Positions 1 through 8,179 of a DNA stretch of 64,000 bases are shown here, one piece after another. Under the pieces are notes generated by a model. The model was given only the letters and a program-made list of their open reading frames with translations. It had not been told where the DNA came from and searched no databases. The position numbers were made by a program, and so were the translations under genes. Source of the DNA: Bradyrhizobium diazoefficiens (GTDB taxonomy: Bacteria > Pseudomonadota > Alphaproteobacteria > Rhizobiales > Xanthobacteraceae). Position 1 is the first letter of the stretch, and every line of letters starts with the position of its first letter. The stretch is from contig NZ_CP067041.1 of NCBI RefSeq assembly GCF_016599855.1, forward strand, positions 3,038,001 through 3,102,000, written 5' to 3'.

Positions 1-636
1 CAGCAGGCCAGAGAAGACGAGTGCTGCGATCACGATCAGCATGGTCTGGCCCGAAATCAGCACGCCCGCGAACTCGGTGGAGAACGAGGTCAGCGGCTCG
101 GTCCGGACGCCTTCGGGACCGAAGAACAGCAGCCCAAGGCCAACCAGCGCGAAATGCAGGGCGACCGAGACGGTCAGGAGCAACAGCACCGTTCCATCCG
201 CGATGGGGCGGAAGACGATCCGGTCCAGCAGCGGGGCGATCGGTGTGATCAGCATCAAGGCCAGGACGAGTCTGATGCCGAGCGGCGGCTCGGCGCGCAT
301 CGTCAGCCAGGCGATGCCGACGACGGCCAGCGGAAGCGCGAGATAGAAGAACAGCGCACGCGGAAGCAGCCGAAGCTCGCTGGCGCGCAGCAACGAGATG
401 ATCTCGATCAGGGTTGCTAGGCACGCGAGAATGACGACCAGCGTGCCCGTGCCAGGAAAGCGCTTTGCATCGAGCGCGGCAAGCGTCAGCGCGGTGAACG
501 CCGCGATATCGCCAAAGGGAATGAAGATGACCCGCGTCACCGTGAAGATGAGGACGGTTCCGATTGCCACCAGCGCATAAACTGCGCCGGTGGCTATCCC
601 GTCGATCCCAAGAATGGCCGCGATGTCGCTCGTCAT
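1..636 (-). CDS. Branched-chain amino-acid-type ABC permease (LivH-like), partial
   Basis: The reverse strand reads an open frame of 212 codons from an ATG at 636 to the window edge, so the C-terminus is missing. The product is very hydrophobic and begins MTSDIAAILGIDGIATGAVY, the GxxxGxxYAL-type opening of LivH inner-membrane permeases, and has at least five predicted membrane segments. It would form the channel for the binding protein encoded just upstream (677-1825), only 40 bases away in the same direction, so the two are probably co-transcribed. LivM, LivG and LivF would be expected beyond the left edge. The substrate cannot be told from the sequence. Confidence 0.8.
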   Translation of the reverse strand, partial: MTSDIAAILGIDGIATGAVYALVAIGTVLIFTVTRVIFIPFGDIAAFTALTLAALDAKRFPGTGTLVVILACLATLIEIISLLRASELRLLPRALFFYLALPLAVVGIAWLTMRAEPPLGIRLVLALMLITPIAPLLDRIVFRPIADGTVLLLLTVSVALHFALVGLGLLFFGPEGVRTEPLTSFSTEFAGVLISGQTMLIVIAALVFSGLL

Positions 637-676
637 TGAGACGCCGTTCTCCCGGTTTGATGGCCTGTCCTTTCGG

Positions 677-1825
677 CTACGGCGCGTATTTCCAGGCGCC
701 GCCGGTGAGACGAACCACGACGAGCGAGCGCTCATCGACGCCGGTCACGGAACCCGGTTTGAAGTTGTAGACGGCATGGACCCCCGGCAATTCCTTGGTG
801 CTGAGGATGGCATCCCGCAGCGCCGCGCGGAATTCGGCCGTGCCGGGCTTTGCGGTCTTGAGCGCGCGCTCGGCGGCGTTGGCGAATATCAACCAGGCGT
901 CGAAGGAATAGGCGGAGAATCCGTCTGTGGTCGGAATGTTGTGGGTCTTCTGGTAGACGGCGCGGAAGTCCAGCGAGATCTTCTTGGCAAAGTGCCCGTC
1001 GGGCAGCTGCTCGGCGACGATCACGGGGCCGGCAGAGACCTGAATGCCCTCAGCCGCCTTGCCGCCGACATTGACGAAGTCCGGATTGACCAGCGCCACC
1101 GTGCCGTAAGTATTGCCCTTGAAGCCGCGCTCGGAGAGGGTGAGGAGGGGCAACGCACCTTGCGTCCCCGAGCCGCCGTCCAGGACGGCGTCCGGCCGTG
1201 CGGCAAGCACCTTCAGGATTTGCGCGGTCACCGAGGTGTCGGTGCGAGCATAGCGCTCGTTGGTCTGGATCTTGATGTCGTCGGCGGCTTCGGCGGCCTT
1301 GGCGCCGTTGTAGACGAGGTCGCCCCATGCGTCCGAGAAGCCGATGTAACCGATGTTCTTCTTGCCATCGCGCTTCATACGGTCGGCAACGATCTTGACG
1401 AGGAGGGATGCCGGCTGCGGCACCGAGACGACCCACTGCTCCGGCGATTCCGGCAGCTTACCGATCGGCGAGACCGCGATCATCGGCACCTTCAGTTCGC
1501 TCGCCACCGCCGCCATGGCGATGGTCGAGGGCGCCGTGGCCGTGCCGATGAGGAGGTCGACCTTCTCTTCCTCCACCAGCTTGCGCGCATTACGGGTCGC
1601 CGCCGACGGGTCGGAGCCGTCGTCGAGCTGGATTAGGCGGATCGTCTCGCCGTTGATCGTCTTCTTGTATTCGTAGGCGGCGTTGATGCCGCGCCCGTAG
1701 GGGATGCCGATTGACGAGCCGTTGCCACTCAAAGACGTGACGAAGCCGATGATGATGTCGGCCTGCGCGGGCGGTGCGACGAAGGCGCCGGCGACAAGTA
1801 CGAGTAAGCTCAGTGTCCTGCGCAT
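677..1825 (-). CDS. Liv-type ABC transporter periplasmic substrate-binding protein
   Basis: 382 residues with a clear Sec signal peptide (MRRTLSLLVLVAGAFVAPPAQA, cleavage near residue 22) followed by a type-I periplasmic binding fold typical of LivJ/LivK relatives. The ATG at 1825 has a strong GGAGGAGAG ribosome site. It is the first gene of a leftward operon with the permease at 1-636 and is divergent from the catabolic operon starting at 2440. It is clearly paralogous to the binding protein at 6999-8156: both have the blocks GFVTxLSG, SSIGIP, IQLDDGSDP, TRNARKLVE and PMIAVSPI. The ligand is probably the carboxylate degraded by the neighbouring operon (inference). Confidence 0.88.
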   Translation of the reverse strand: MRRTLSLLVLVAGAFVAPPAQADIIIGFVTSLSGNGSSIGIPYGRGINAAYEYKKTINGETIRLIQLDDGSDPSAATRNARKLVEEEKVDLLIGTATAPSTIAMAAVASELKVPMIAVSPIGKLPESPEQWVVSVPQPASLLVKIVADRMKRDGKKNIGYIGFSDAWGDLVYNGAKAAEAADDIKIQTNERYARTDTSVTAQILKVLAARPDAVLDGGSGTQGALPLLTLSERGFKGNTYGTVALVNPDFVNVGGKAAEGIQVSAGPVIVAEQLPDGHFAKKISLDFRAVYQKTHNIPTTDGFSAYSFDAWLIFANAAERALKTAKPGTAEFRAALRDAILSTKELPGVHAVYNFKPGSVTGVDERSLVVVRLTGGAWKYAP

Positions 1826-2439
1826 TTGCTCTCTCCTCCGTTGATGCTGGGTCTGAAGGCGTGGAAGCGGATCAGGAAGACCGAGTTGCCGAACCGATGG
1901 AAAGCATTGCTGCGGCGCCGAATGTCGGGCGCGACCAAAGAGAGTTCGCTCGGCCGGGCGTCAGCAGCCATGGCAAGGCGTGCCGCTCAAGTCGCGGGCC
2001 CATTCATGGAAACGGGCGGATGTCGCTCGAAGCGATGAAGGGTGGTTGCCGCGGTCGCGATACGCGACCGGCGATGCTGCTGCCGGCTCTCCAGGCCCGA
2101 CGAATGTCCACGCGATCGAGTTTCTCAAAATCGGTGCCCTGCAACATCATTGTCTTAGCCACGGCTGGCTGGCCGGTGACGTATTACTTAAAGCCTAAAG
2201 TATTTTCACGGGAGCCGTCAACACGTGTCACAGGCCCGTCAGAAAAAAAGTGCTTGCATATAATTTCGCCGGACGTGCCTGTTTTCCGTTCCCCGCAGGT
2301 CCAGGAAAAGGCCCTCTCGCGGCGAGGCGGAGGAAGCGCGCTCAGCGGGTGCGGAGGGCATTTGACGCGCCAATTAGTTTATGGTTGAAATATATCCATC
2401 GGCAGCCGACGACCGATCCTCCATGACCGGAGAAGGACG
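1826..2439. promoter_or_regulatory. Divergent control region between the Liv importer and the catabolic operon
   Basis: This 614-base gap has no credible gene. It separates two divergent operons and holds a 22-bp imperfect palindrome at 2183-2204 that recurs at the marR/acyl-CoA dehydrogenase gap. A TATAAT hexamer lies at 2259-2264 but without a convincing -35 box at 17 bp. The part from about 1850 to 2150 shows nothing I recognise. Confidence 0.5.
2183..2204. promoter_or_regulatory. Candidate MarR operator, copy 1
   Basis: A 22-bp imperfect palindrome beginning ATTACTTAAAGCC and ending TAAAGTATT, with 16 of 22 positions symmetric. It matches the reverse complement of 10556-10577 at 18 of 22 positions. 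It lies in the divergent promoter region of the importer (start 1825) and the catabolic operon (start 2440). The symmetry and AT-rich core fit the operator style of MarR-family repressors of aromatic/acyl-CoA catabolism; the link to the MarR gene at 9828-10334 is inferred. Confidence 0.6.
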
Positions 2440-3222
2440 ATGCGCATCTTCTGGCAGAGCTTCGTTGATGCGAGCGTGAATGCGCCCTACATCGCGCGAC
2501 TGTCGGAGTATCTCAACGACATCGCAGCGCCGGGCACCACAGTTGATGTCGCGGGGATGTCGCCGCCGGACCGCGAGTTCGGCCGGCTCGCCGAACTGCG
2601 CTGCGCGGTTCAGGCGATCGACAACGGCATCACGGCCGAGGAGGCCGGGTTCGACGCCTTCGTGATGGGGCATTTCCAGGATCCTGGTCTCTACGAGCTT
2701 CGCTCGGCACTCGACATTCCCGTAATCGGGACCGGTGAGGCGACGCTGCTTGCGGCATCGCAGCTCGGCCGGCGTCTTGGCCTGGTGACGCTCGATCCGG
2801 TCTTCGAGGTCTGGCACTATGAGCAGGCCGAGCGCTACGGCCTCGGTGATCGCGTCGCGCATGTCACCGCTCTCGGTTGCAAGCCCGAAGATTTCGCCAG
2901 TGCGTTTGGCGGCGATCAAGCCGCGCACGCCCGCATGATCGAGGATTTCGTTGCCTGCGCCGTTCCGCTCGTGGAGCGCGGCGCCGATGTGGTGATCCCC
3001 GCCGGCGTGTTGCCGGGCCTTCTGATCGGACGCGAGCGCGGCCTGAAGATCGGACACGCGCCCGTCGTCAATTGCGCGGCGGTGGCGCTGAAGAGCGCCG
3101 AGATGTGGGTGCAGCTGAGGCAGCTCAATGGTACCGAGCCGAGCCGCGGGCCGAGCTTCAAGCGTGCGAGCGCAGTGGCTCGCGAGGATTTCCGCGCACT
3201 GTTGGCCCGCAACAAACGCTAG
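2440..3222 (+). CDS. Asp/Glu/hydantoin racemase-superfamily protein lacking both catalytic cysteines
   Basis: 260 residues with the hydantoin/Asp-Glu racemase fold signature: an N-terminal strand (MRIFWQSFVD), the block DAFVMGHFQDPGL at about residues 72-84, then IPVIGTGEA, and GADVVIPAG near residues 181-189. In hydantoin racemases, cysteines follow the first strand (GCFxDPG) and sit in the second motif (xxGCxxM). Here they are His78 and Gly189, so the classical two-base racemase chemistry is not possible. It opens a rightward operon with Ohr, a thiolase-fold protein and a cyclase. It could be a decarboxylase- or isomerase-like relative, or a binding protein; I cannot decide. Confidence 0.75.
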   Translation: MRIFWQSFVDASVNAPYIARLSEYLNDIAAPGTTVDVAGMSPPDREFGRLAELRCAVQAIDNGITAEEAGFDAFVMGHFQDPGLYELRSALDIPVIGTGEATLLAASQLGRRLGLVTLDPVFEVWHYEQAERYGLGDRVAHVTALGCKPEDFASAFGGDQAAHARMIEDFVACAVPLVERGADVVIPAGVLPGLLIGRERGLKIGHAPVVNCAAVALKSAEMWVQLRQLNGTEPSRGPSFKRASAVAREDFRALLARNKR

Positions 3223-3257
3223 CGCCGGAAGCAGCGACCAGTTCTGGAGAGCAAGAC

Positions 3258-3686
3258 ATGATGACACCCGAGAAAATTCTCTACGAGACAGAGGTCACCG
3301 CCACCGGGGGCCGGGACGGCATGGCCGCGAGCGCCGATGGCCTGCTGTCGGTGTCGTTGTCGCTGCCGAAATCGCTTGGTGGCCCCGGCGGCGAGGGTAC
3401 CAACCCGGAGCAGCTTTTTGCCGCTGGCTATGCCGCGTGCTTCCTCGGCGCGGTCAAGCTCGTGGCGCGCACGCAGAAGATCGTGCCGTCGGCGGAGCCT
3501 TCCGTGACCGCCAAGGTAGCGATGGGACCGATTCCCGTCGGTTATGCGCTGGCCGTCGAATTGAAGGTCAGTCTGCCGGGCGTCGAGAAATCGGTGGCCG
3601 AAGCGGTCGTTGCAGGCGCGCACGAGCGTTGTCCCTATTCGAACGCAACGCGCGGCAATATTGACGTCAGACTGACAGTGATCTGA
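3258..3686 (+). CDS. ohr: Ohr/OsmC-family organic hydroperoxide peroxidase
   Basis: 142 residues, the normal Ohr length. Both redox cysteines are present in their family motifs: YAACF near residue 61 and HERCPYSNATRGN near residue 125. Ohr reduces organic (fatty-acid) hydroperoxides in the cytoplasm using lipoylated-protein thiols. The ATG at 3258 is preceded by GGAGAGCAAGAC, a usable ribosome site; ATG at 3261 is an alternative. It sits 35 bases after the racemase-like gene and 24 bases before the thiolase-like gene, an unusual place for ohr, which is normally next to its own MarR-type regulator OhrR. The operon's MarR (9828-10334) could be such a sensor, but no link is proven. Confidence 0.85.
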   Translation: MMTPEKILYETEVTATGGRDGMAASADGLLSVSLSLPKSLGGPGGEGTNPEQLFAAGYAACFLGAVKLVARTQKIVPSAEPSVTAKVAMGPIPVGYALAVELKVSLPGVEKSVAEAVVAGAHERCPYSNATRGNIDVRLTVI

Positions 3687-3710
3687 GGCAAGCAGGTAGG
3701 CAGGCGATCG

Positions 3711-4889
3711 GTGAAGACTTCCCTGCGCACATTGTACGACGGCATCGTGATGGCCGCGCCCGTCACGATTCCCTATGTGCGCTATTCCGTTGAAAGCGCT
3801 CAGTGGTGGATCGGGCGCGCGCTGAGCGCGCTCGTCGCGCAGGCCGGCATCAAGGCGGCCGATATCGACGGTCTCTGCGTCTCGAGCTTCACCATGGGCA
3901 CCGACAGCGGGATCGGTCTTACTCAGCATTTCGGGCTCTGTGTGCGATGGCTGGACACGATCCCGCTCGGCGGGGCCAGCGCCATTGCGGCCGTGCGGAA
4001 GGCGGCGCGTGCCGTGCAGGCCCGTGACGCCGACATCGTGGCGTGCATGGCCGCAGATACCAACCACGTTGATTCCTTCCGCCTGACGCTCGAGAATTTC
4101 TCGCGCTTCAACCAGGATGCGGTCTATCCGTATGGCGCGGGCGGCGCCAATTCGAGCTTCGCGCTCATCGCGCGCAACTACATGCGGACTTTCGGTGTCA
4201 CGCGCGAGGACGTCGGCAGGATTGCGGTTGCCCAGCGCGCCAACGCTTTGCGTAATCCGCACGCGCTGATGAAGACGCCGCTGACGATCGAGCAATATCT
4301 GGCGGCGCGCCCCATTTCCGATCCCATTCATCTCTTCGATTGCGTAATGCCCTGTGCCGGCGCCGAAGCCTTCCTCGTGATGCGCGACGAGACCGCCGCG
4401 TCGCTGGGTTTGCCGGCAGCGCGACTGCTGTCGACGATCGAGCGCCACAATGCCTTCGCCGACGATCTGATGCAGGTGCGCGGCGGCTGGGCAATGGACA
4501 TCAGCGAGCTCTACGCCATGGCTGGCGTGGAGCCTGACGATCTCGACGTCGTGCAGACCTATGACGACTATCCGGTCATCACGATGATGCAGTTCGAGGA
4601 TCTCGGCTTCTGCAAGAAGGGTGAGGGTGCGGCCTTCGTGCGCCAGCGCGACCTCACGATCGACGGTGACTTTCCGCACAACACATCAGGTGGGCAGCTT
4701 TCGGCCGGGCAGGCCGGCGCCGCCGGCGCCTATCTTGGCCTCGTCGAAGGATTGCGGCAGGTTCTGGGAACAGCCGGTCCCACGCAGGTGAAGGATGCAA
4801 ATCTCGCTCTGGCGTCGGGCTTTGGCATGATCAACTATGATCGCGGTCTGGCCTCCGGCGCTGTGATCTTTGCAGGGCCTTCGCGATGA
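3711..4889 (+). CDS. Thiolase-fold (lipid-transfer/Ltp2-like) protein without thiolase cysteines
   Basis: 392 residues from a GTG start; SLRTLYDGIVMAAP is the conserved family N-terminus, so the GTG is preferred over later ATGs. It follows the thiolase plan, with QTYDDYPVITMMQFEDLGFC near residue 282 and HNTSGGQLSAGQAGAAG near residue 325. The nucleophilic cysteine is replaced (DTIPLGGAS near residues 84-92) and the C-terminal CxG is replaced (SGFGMINYDRG). This is the pattern of SCPx/Ltp2-type proteins, some of which, with a DUF35 partner, cleave beta-hydroxy acyl-CoA by retro-aldol reaction using tyrosines; Tyr284 and Tyr376 are candidates here. It overlaps the downstream DUF35 fusion by four bases (ATGA), implying a complex. 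The retro-aldolase role is inferred. Confidence 0.8.
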   Translation: MKTSLRTLYDGIVMAAPVTIPYVRYSVESAQWWIGRALSALVAQAGIKAADIDGLCVSSFTMGTDSGIGLTQHFGLCVRWLDTIPLGGASAIAAVRKAARAVQARDADIVACMAADTNHVDSFRLTLENFSRFNQDAVYPYGAGGANSSFALIARNYMRTFGVTREDVGRIAVAQRANALRNPHALMKTPLTIEQYLAARPISDPIHLFDCVMPCAGAEAFLVMRDETAASLGLPAARLLSTIERHNAFADDLMQVRGGWAMDISELYAMAGVEPDDLDVVQTYDDYPVITMMQFEDLGFCKKGEGAAFVRQRDLTIDGDFPHNTSGGQLSAGQAGAAGAYLGLVEGLRQVLGTAGPTQVKDANLALASGFGMINYDRGLASGAVIFAGPSR

Positions 4890-6127
4890 TCGATCCGATT
4901 GAGCCGCCTCGCCGCAAGAATCCGTTGTTGCGGACGCGGCTGCCCGCGTCGCCGCCCAGACCACGCAGCAGGCAATCGCACGGACTGACGCGCGCGGCTG
5001 CCGAAGGACGCTTCATGCTCCAGCGCTGCGAGGCTTGCGGTACTTTCGCCTATCCGGCGCGCGAGGCCTGCCCCTCCTGTCTGTCGGCGGAGCTCGCCTT
5101 CGTCGATGCGCCGCGTCGCGGCATTTTACTAGCCGAGACGTCAACGCGTGTGCCGAGCGATGTGTATTTCCGCGAACGGGCGCCCTGGCGCATCGGTCTC
5201 GTCAAGATGGATTGCGGCCCGACCATCGTGACGCATCTCCATGCCGACTGTGTCGAGGGCGCGCCTGTCCGCATGTCGTTTCAGCTCGACAAGAGCGGGC
5301 AGGCGGTGGCCTTTGCCCGACCCGAGGGGGAGACTCCCAACATGGCAGACGACAGGCAGTGGCGGGAAATGACGGCCGATCCGAAATTCCGGCGAGTGTT
5401 CGTGACCAACGGCCGCAGCGTGATCGGCCAGGAAGCCGTCACTGCGCTGAAGGCGGCAGGTGCCAAGACGGTGTTCGTCGGGGTCGCCGAACCGTGGCGG
5501 CCGTTTGCCGGCGAGAAGCTGTTGCGCGGGCAGGAGGGGGTCGAAGTCGTGACTCTTGACGCAGCCGATGAAAAATCGGCCGCGGATCTTGCCGCCGACA
5601 TCGGTGGTAAGGTCGACATCCTCGTCAACACGACTGAATATATTCGAGCGGGCGGCTTGCTAGATCGCCGGGGCACGAGCATCGCGCGGGACGAAGTCGA
5701 CCAGGCTTATCTCGGCTTCATCAATCTCGCGCAGGCCTTCGGGCCCGCCATGCGGATGCGCGGCGCCGACGGTATCAACAGCAGTGTGGCCTGGGTCAAT
5801 ATCCTCTCGGTCTATGCGCTCGCGAATTGGCCGGCCTTCGGCGCCTATTCGGCCTCGCAAGCGGCTTGTCTATCGCTGTCGCATTGTCTTCGCGCAGAGC
5901 TCAGGCCCGGCGGCGTCAAGGTCATGAACCTGTTCACGGGGCCGGTTGACAGCGAGTGGTTCCAGACGGTGCCGCCGCCCAAGGTCGCGCCGCGCGCGGT
6001 GGCGCAGGCGATCGTGTCGGGGCTCAGGAACGGGCTCGAAGAAATGTATGTCGGGGACGTCGCTGAGGAGATCCGGCAACGTCTCGCGGCCAATCCGAAA
6101 GCGCTCGAGCGCGAGCTAGACAGGTGA
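4886..6127 (+). CDS. DUF35 zinc-ribbon/OB-fold protein fused to a short-chain dehydrogenase-like domain
   Basis: 413 residues. Residues about 35-155 are a DUF35 acyl-CoA-binding module: RCEACGTFAYP and ACPSC give a four-cysteine zinc ribbon, followed by an OB fold ending GAPVRMSFQ. Residues about 165-400 have an SDR (Rossmann) fold: VTNGRSVIGQ replaces TGxxxGxG, NTTE replaces NNAG, Ser is present in NILSVY, and the YxxxK motif is YSASQ (Tyr321, Gln325), so the catalytic lysine is missing. DUF35 proteins normally pair with thiolase-like proteins, and this gene overlaps one translationally. The SDR half may be structural or have altered chemistry. The fusion itself is the notable point. Confidence 0.82.
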   Translation: MIDPIEPPRRKNPLLRTRLPASPPRPRSRQSHGLTRAAAEGRFMLQRCEACGTFAYPAREACPSCLSAELAFVDAPRRGILLAETSTRVPSDVYFRERAPWRIGLVKMDCGPTIVTHLHADCVEGAPVRMSFQLDKSGQAVAFARPEGETPNMADDRQWREMTADPKFRRVFVTNGRSVIGQEAVTALKAAGAKTVFVGVAEPWRPFAGEKLLRGQEGVEVVTLDAADEKSAADLAADIGGKVDILVNTTEYIRAGGLLDRRGTSIARDEVDQAYLGFINLAQAFGPAMRMRGADGINSSVAWVNILSVYALANWPAFGAYSASQAACLSLSHCLRAELRPGGVKVMNLFTGPVDSEWFQTVPPPKVAPRAVAQAIVSGLRNGLEEMYVGDVAEEIRQRLAANPKALERELDR

Positions 6128-6159
6128 GAGAGATTTCAACCAAGCCGGAGGACGTGACA

Positions 6160-6942
6160 ATGCAAAGCAAGAATCTCCTGGAACTGGCGGGTGCGATCTC
6201 TTCCGGCGCGGTGCGCGTCATCGATCTGACCTTCACGCTCAGCCCCGATTTTCCGGTCATCGTGCTGCCGCCGGAGTTCGGCCAGGCGGCGCCGGTCCGC
6301 ATCCAGGAGATATCGCGCTACGATGGCCGCGGTCCGGCCTGGTACTGGAACAACGTGACATTCGGCGAGCACACCGGCACGCATTTCGATGCGCCGATCC
6401 ACTGGTTCACCGGCAAGAATCTGCCGAACAATTCCGTCGATACGATGCCGGCGAAGGACATGATCGCGCCGGCATGCGTGATCGACTGCTCGGCGCAGGC
6501 GGCGAAGGATCCGGATTTTCTGCTCACAGTGCCGATCGTCGAGGCCTGGGAGGCGCAGCACGGACGGATTCCCGAGCGTCACTGGGTCCTGCTGCGGACC
6601 GACTGGTCGAAGAAGGGCTGGCGCGATTACTCCAATCTGCGGGACGACGGCGCGCACACGCCGGGTCCGAACGCGGCCGTCATGAAGTGGCTGGTCGAGG
6701 AGCGCGGCATCATCGGCTTCGGCACCGAGACGATCGGCACTGACGCTGGGCAGGCCGGACATTTCGAGCCGCCTTATCCGGCGCATCACTTCCTGCATGG
6801 CGCCGGCCGCTACGGCCTTCAATGCCTCTGCAATCTCGATCAGCTTCCCGCAACCGGCGCCGTCATCGTGGCCTCCCCGCTGAAGATCCAGAACGGTTCC
6901 GGCAGTCCGCTGCGGGTGATCGCGCTGGTTTCGTCGAGCTGA
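6160..6942 (+). CDS. Cyclase/kynurenine-formamidase-like metal hydrolase
   Basis: 260 residues. The start ATG at 6160 has a good GGAGG site 8 bases upstream; longer upstream readings lack one. The metal-binding signature HTGTHFDAPIHW (residues about 80-91) defines the cyclase/KynB/isatin hydrolase family, in which the histidines and aspartate hold Mn2+ or Zn2+ for hydrolysis of amides or cyclic substrates. His/Glu-containing segments further on (TETIGTDAG, HFLHGAGRYG) fit the same fold. It lies 32 bases after the DUF35-SDR fusion in a catabolic operon, so it may hydrolyse a ring or amide in the same route. Substrate unknown. Confidence 0.85.
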   Translation: MQSKNLLELAGAISSGAVRVIDLTFTLSPDFPVIVLPPEFGQAAPVRIQEISRYDGRGPAWYWNNVTFGEHTGTHFDAPIHWFTGKNLPNNSVDTMPAKDMIAPACVIDCSAQAAKDPDFLLTVPIVEAWEAQHGRIPERHWVLLRTDWSKKGWRDYSNLRDDGAHTPGPNAAVMKWLVEERGIIGFGTETIGTDAGQAGHFEPPYPAHHFLHGAGRYGLQCLCNLDQLPATGAVIVASPLKIQNGSGSPLRVIALVSSS

Positions 6943-6998
6943 AGCAACTGGTGACGCTTGCCGAACAGAAGAAACGCGAACCGCGAAAGACAAGCGCC

Positions 6999-8156
6999 AT
7001 GATCTCGATGAAATATCTGCTCGCCTCGGCCGCTTTGTTTGCGGCCCTTCCGCAGGTCGCCCAGGCGGACATCCTCGTCGGGTTCGTCACCGGCCTCAGC
7101 GGGCCGGTTTCGTCGATCGGGATCCCAAACGCGAAGGGAATCGCGGCGGGTGAGGCCTATGTCGGTGAGGTCGGCGGCGAGAAGGTGCGCGTCATTCAGC
7201 TCGATGACGGCTCGGACCCGACGGCGTCAACGCGCAACGCGCGCAAGCTCGTCGAACAGGAGAAGGTCGATATTCTCATCGGCACGTCGGGCGCGCCGCA
7301 GACGCTGGCGATGGCAACTGCCGCGATCGAGATGAAGATTCCGATGATCGCCGTGTCGCCGATCGCGCCGGTGCCATCAGGTGATGGCGGGCCCTGGGTC
7401 GTGCAGACGCCGCAACCGACGCCGCTGCTCGTCCAGGGCATCGTCGATCACATGAAGGCGCGCGGGTTGAAGACCGTCGCGTTCATTGGCTTCTCGGATG
7501 CATTTGGCGACCTCATGTACGACTCGCTCTTGCAAACCGCCAAGGCGGGCGACATCAAGGTCATCGCCAACGAGCGGTACGCCAGATCGGATTCGTCGGT
7601 GACGGCCCAGGTGTTGCGCGCGCTGGCGGCCCGGCCCGATGCCATCATGTTCGGCGGTACCGGAACGCCAGGCGCGTTACCGGTGATCGCCTTGTCGGAG
7701 CGCGGATATAAGGGGCCGCTGTACGGCAACCACGGACTTATCAGCGCCGACTTCCTGCGCCTCGCCGGCAAGGCCGCCAACGGCATCATCTGCCCGACCG
7801 GGCCGGTGACTGCAGCCGAGCAGCTTCCGGCGAGCAACCCAATCCAGAAGGTAGCCCTGGCTTTCCGCGCGGCGTTCGAGAAGGCTAACGGCGAGGCGCC
7901 GACGGACTCGTTCTCGTCCTATTCGTTCGACGGCTGGTTGGTGTTCGTCGATGCGGCCAAGCGCGCGATGGCAACAGGCGCGAAGCCAGGTTCGCCGGAA
8001 TTTCGCACCGCGCTGCGACAGGCGCTGTTCACGACCAAGGACGTGGTGGGAACGCAGGGAGTCTACAGTTATACGCCTGCGGATCGGCACGGCGTCGATG
8101 ATCGCGCGCGCGTTCTGGTTCAGATCGAGGACGGCAGATACAAGCTGCTGCCCTGA
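6999..8156 (+). CDS. Second Liv-type periplasmic substrate-binding protein
   Basis: 385 residues with a signal peptide (MISMKYLLASAALFAALPQVAQA) and the same type-I binding fold as the protein encoded at 677-1825. Shared blocks include SSIGIPNAKG, RVIQLDDGSDPTAS and PMIAVSPIAPVP. It is embedded between the cyclase and the acyl-CoA synthetase, with no permease or ATPase genes of its own in this operon, so it probably docks on the permease of the divergent left operon. The ribosome site before the ATG at 6999 is weak; ATG 7008 is in frame nine bases later. Two binding proteins would widen the ligand range of one importer (inference). Confidence 0.87.
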   Translation: MISMKYLLASAALFAALPQVAQADILVGFVTGLSGPVSSIGIPNAKGIAAGEAYVGEVGGEKVRVIQLDDGSDPTASTRNARKLVEQEKVDILIGTSGAPQTLAMATAAIEMKIPMIAVSPIAPVPSGDGGPWVVQTPQPTPLLVQGIVDHMKARGLKTVAFIGFSDAFGDLMYDSLLQTAKAGDIKVIANERYARSDSSVTAQVLRALAARPDAIMFGGTGTPGALPVIALSERGYKGPLYGNHGLISADFLRLAGKAANGIICPTGPVTAAEQLPASNPIQKVALAFRAAFEKANGEAPTDSFSSYSFDGWLVFVDAAKRAMATGAKPGSPEFRTALRQALFTTKDVVGTQGVYSYTPADRHGVDDRARVLVQIEDGRYKLLP

Positions 8157-8179
8157 GCGGGGATTTGACGGAGAATAGC

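Noticed and set aside
2259..2264. TATAAT hexamer as promoter of the 2440 operon
   Set aside because: No acceptable -35 at 16-18 bp; kept only as a note in the control-region entry.
2374..3267. Long minus-strand open frame across the racemase-like gene
   Set aside because: Low-complexity, Arg/Ala-rich product without family motifs; it is the antisense shadow of a well-supported gene. Many similar shadows (e.g. 3219-4679, 10594-11922, 17530-18600, 21490-23370) were dropped for the same reason.
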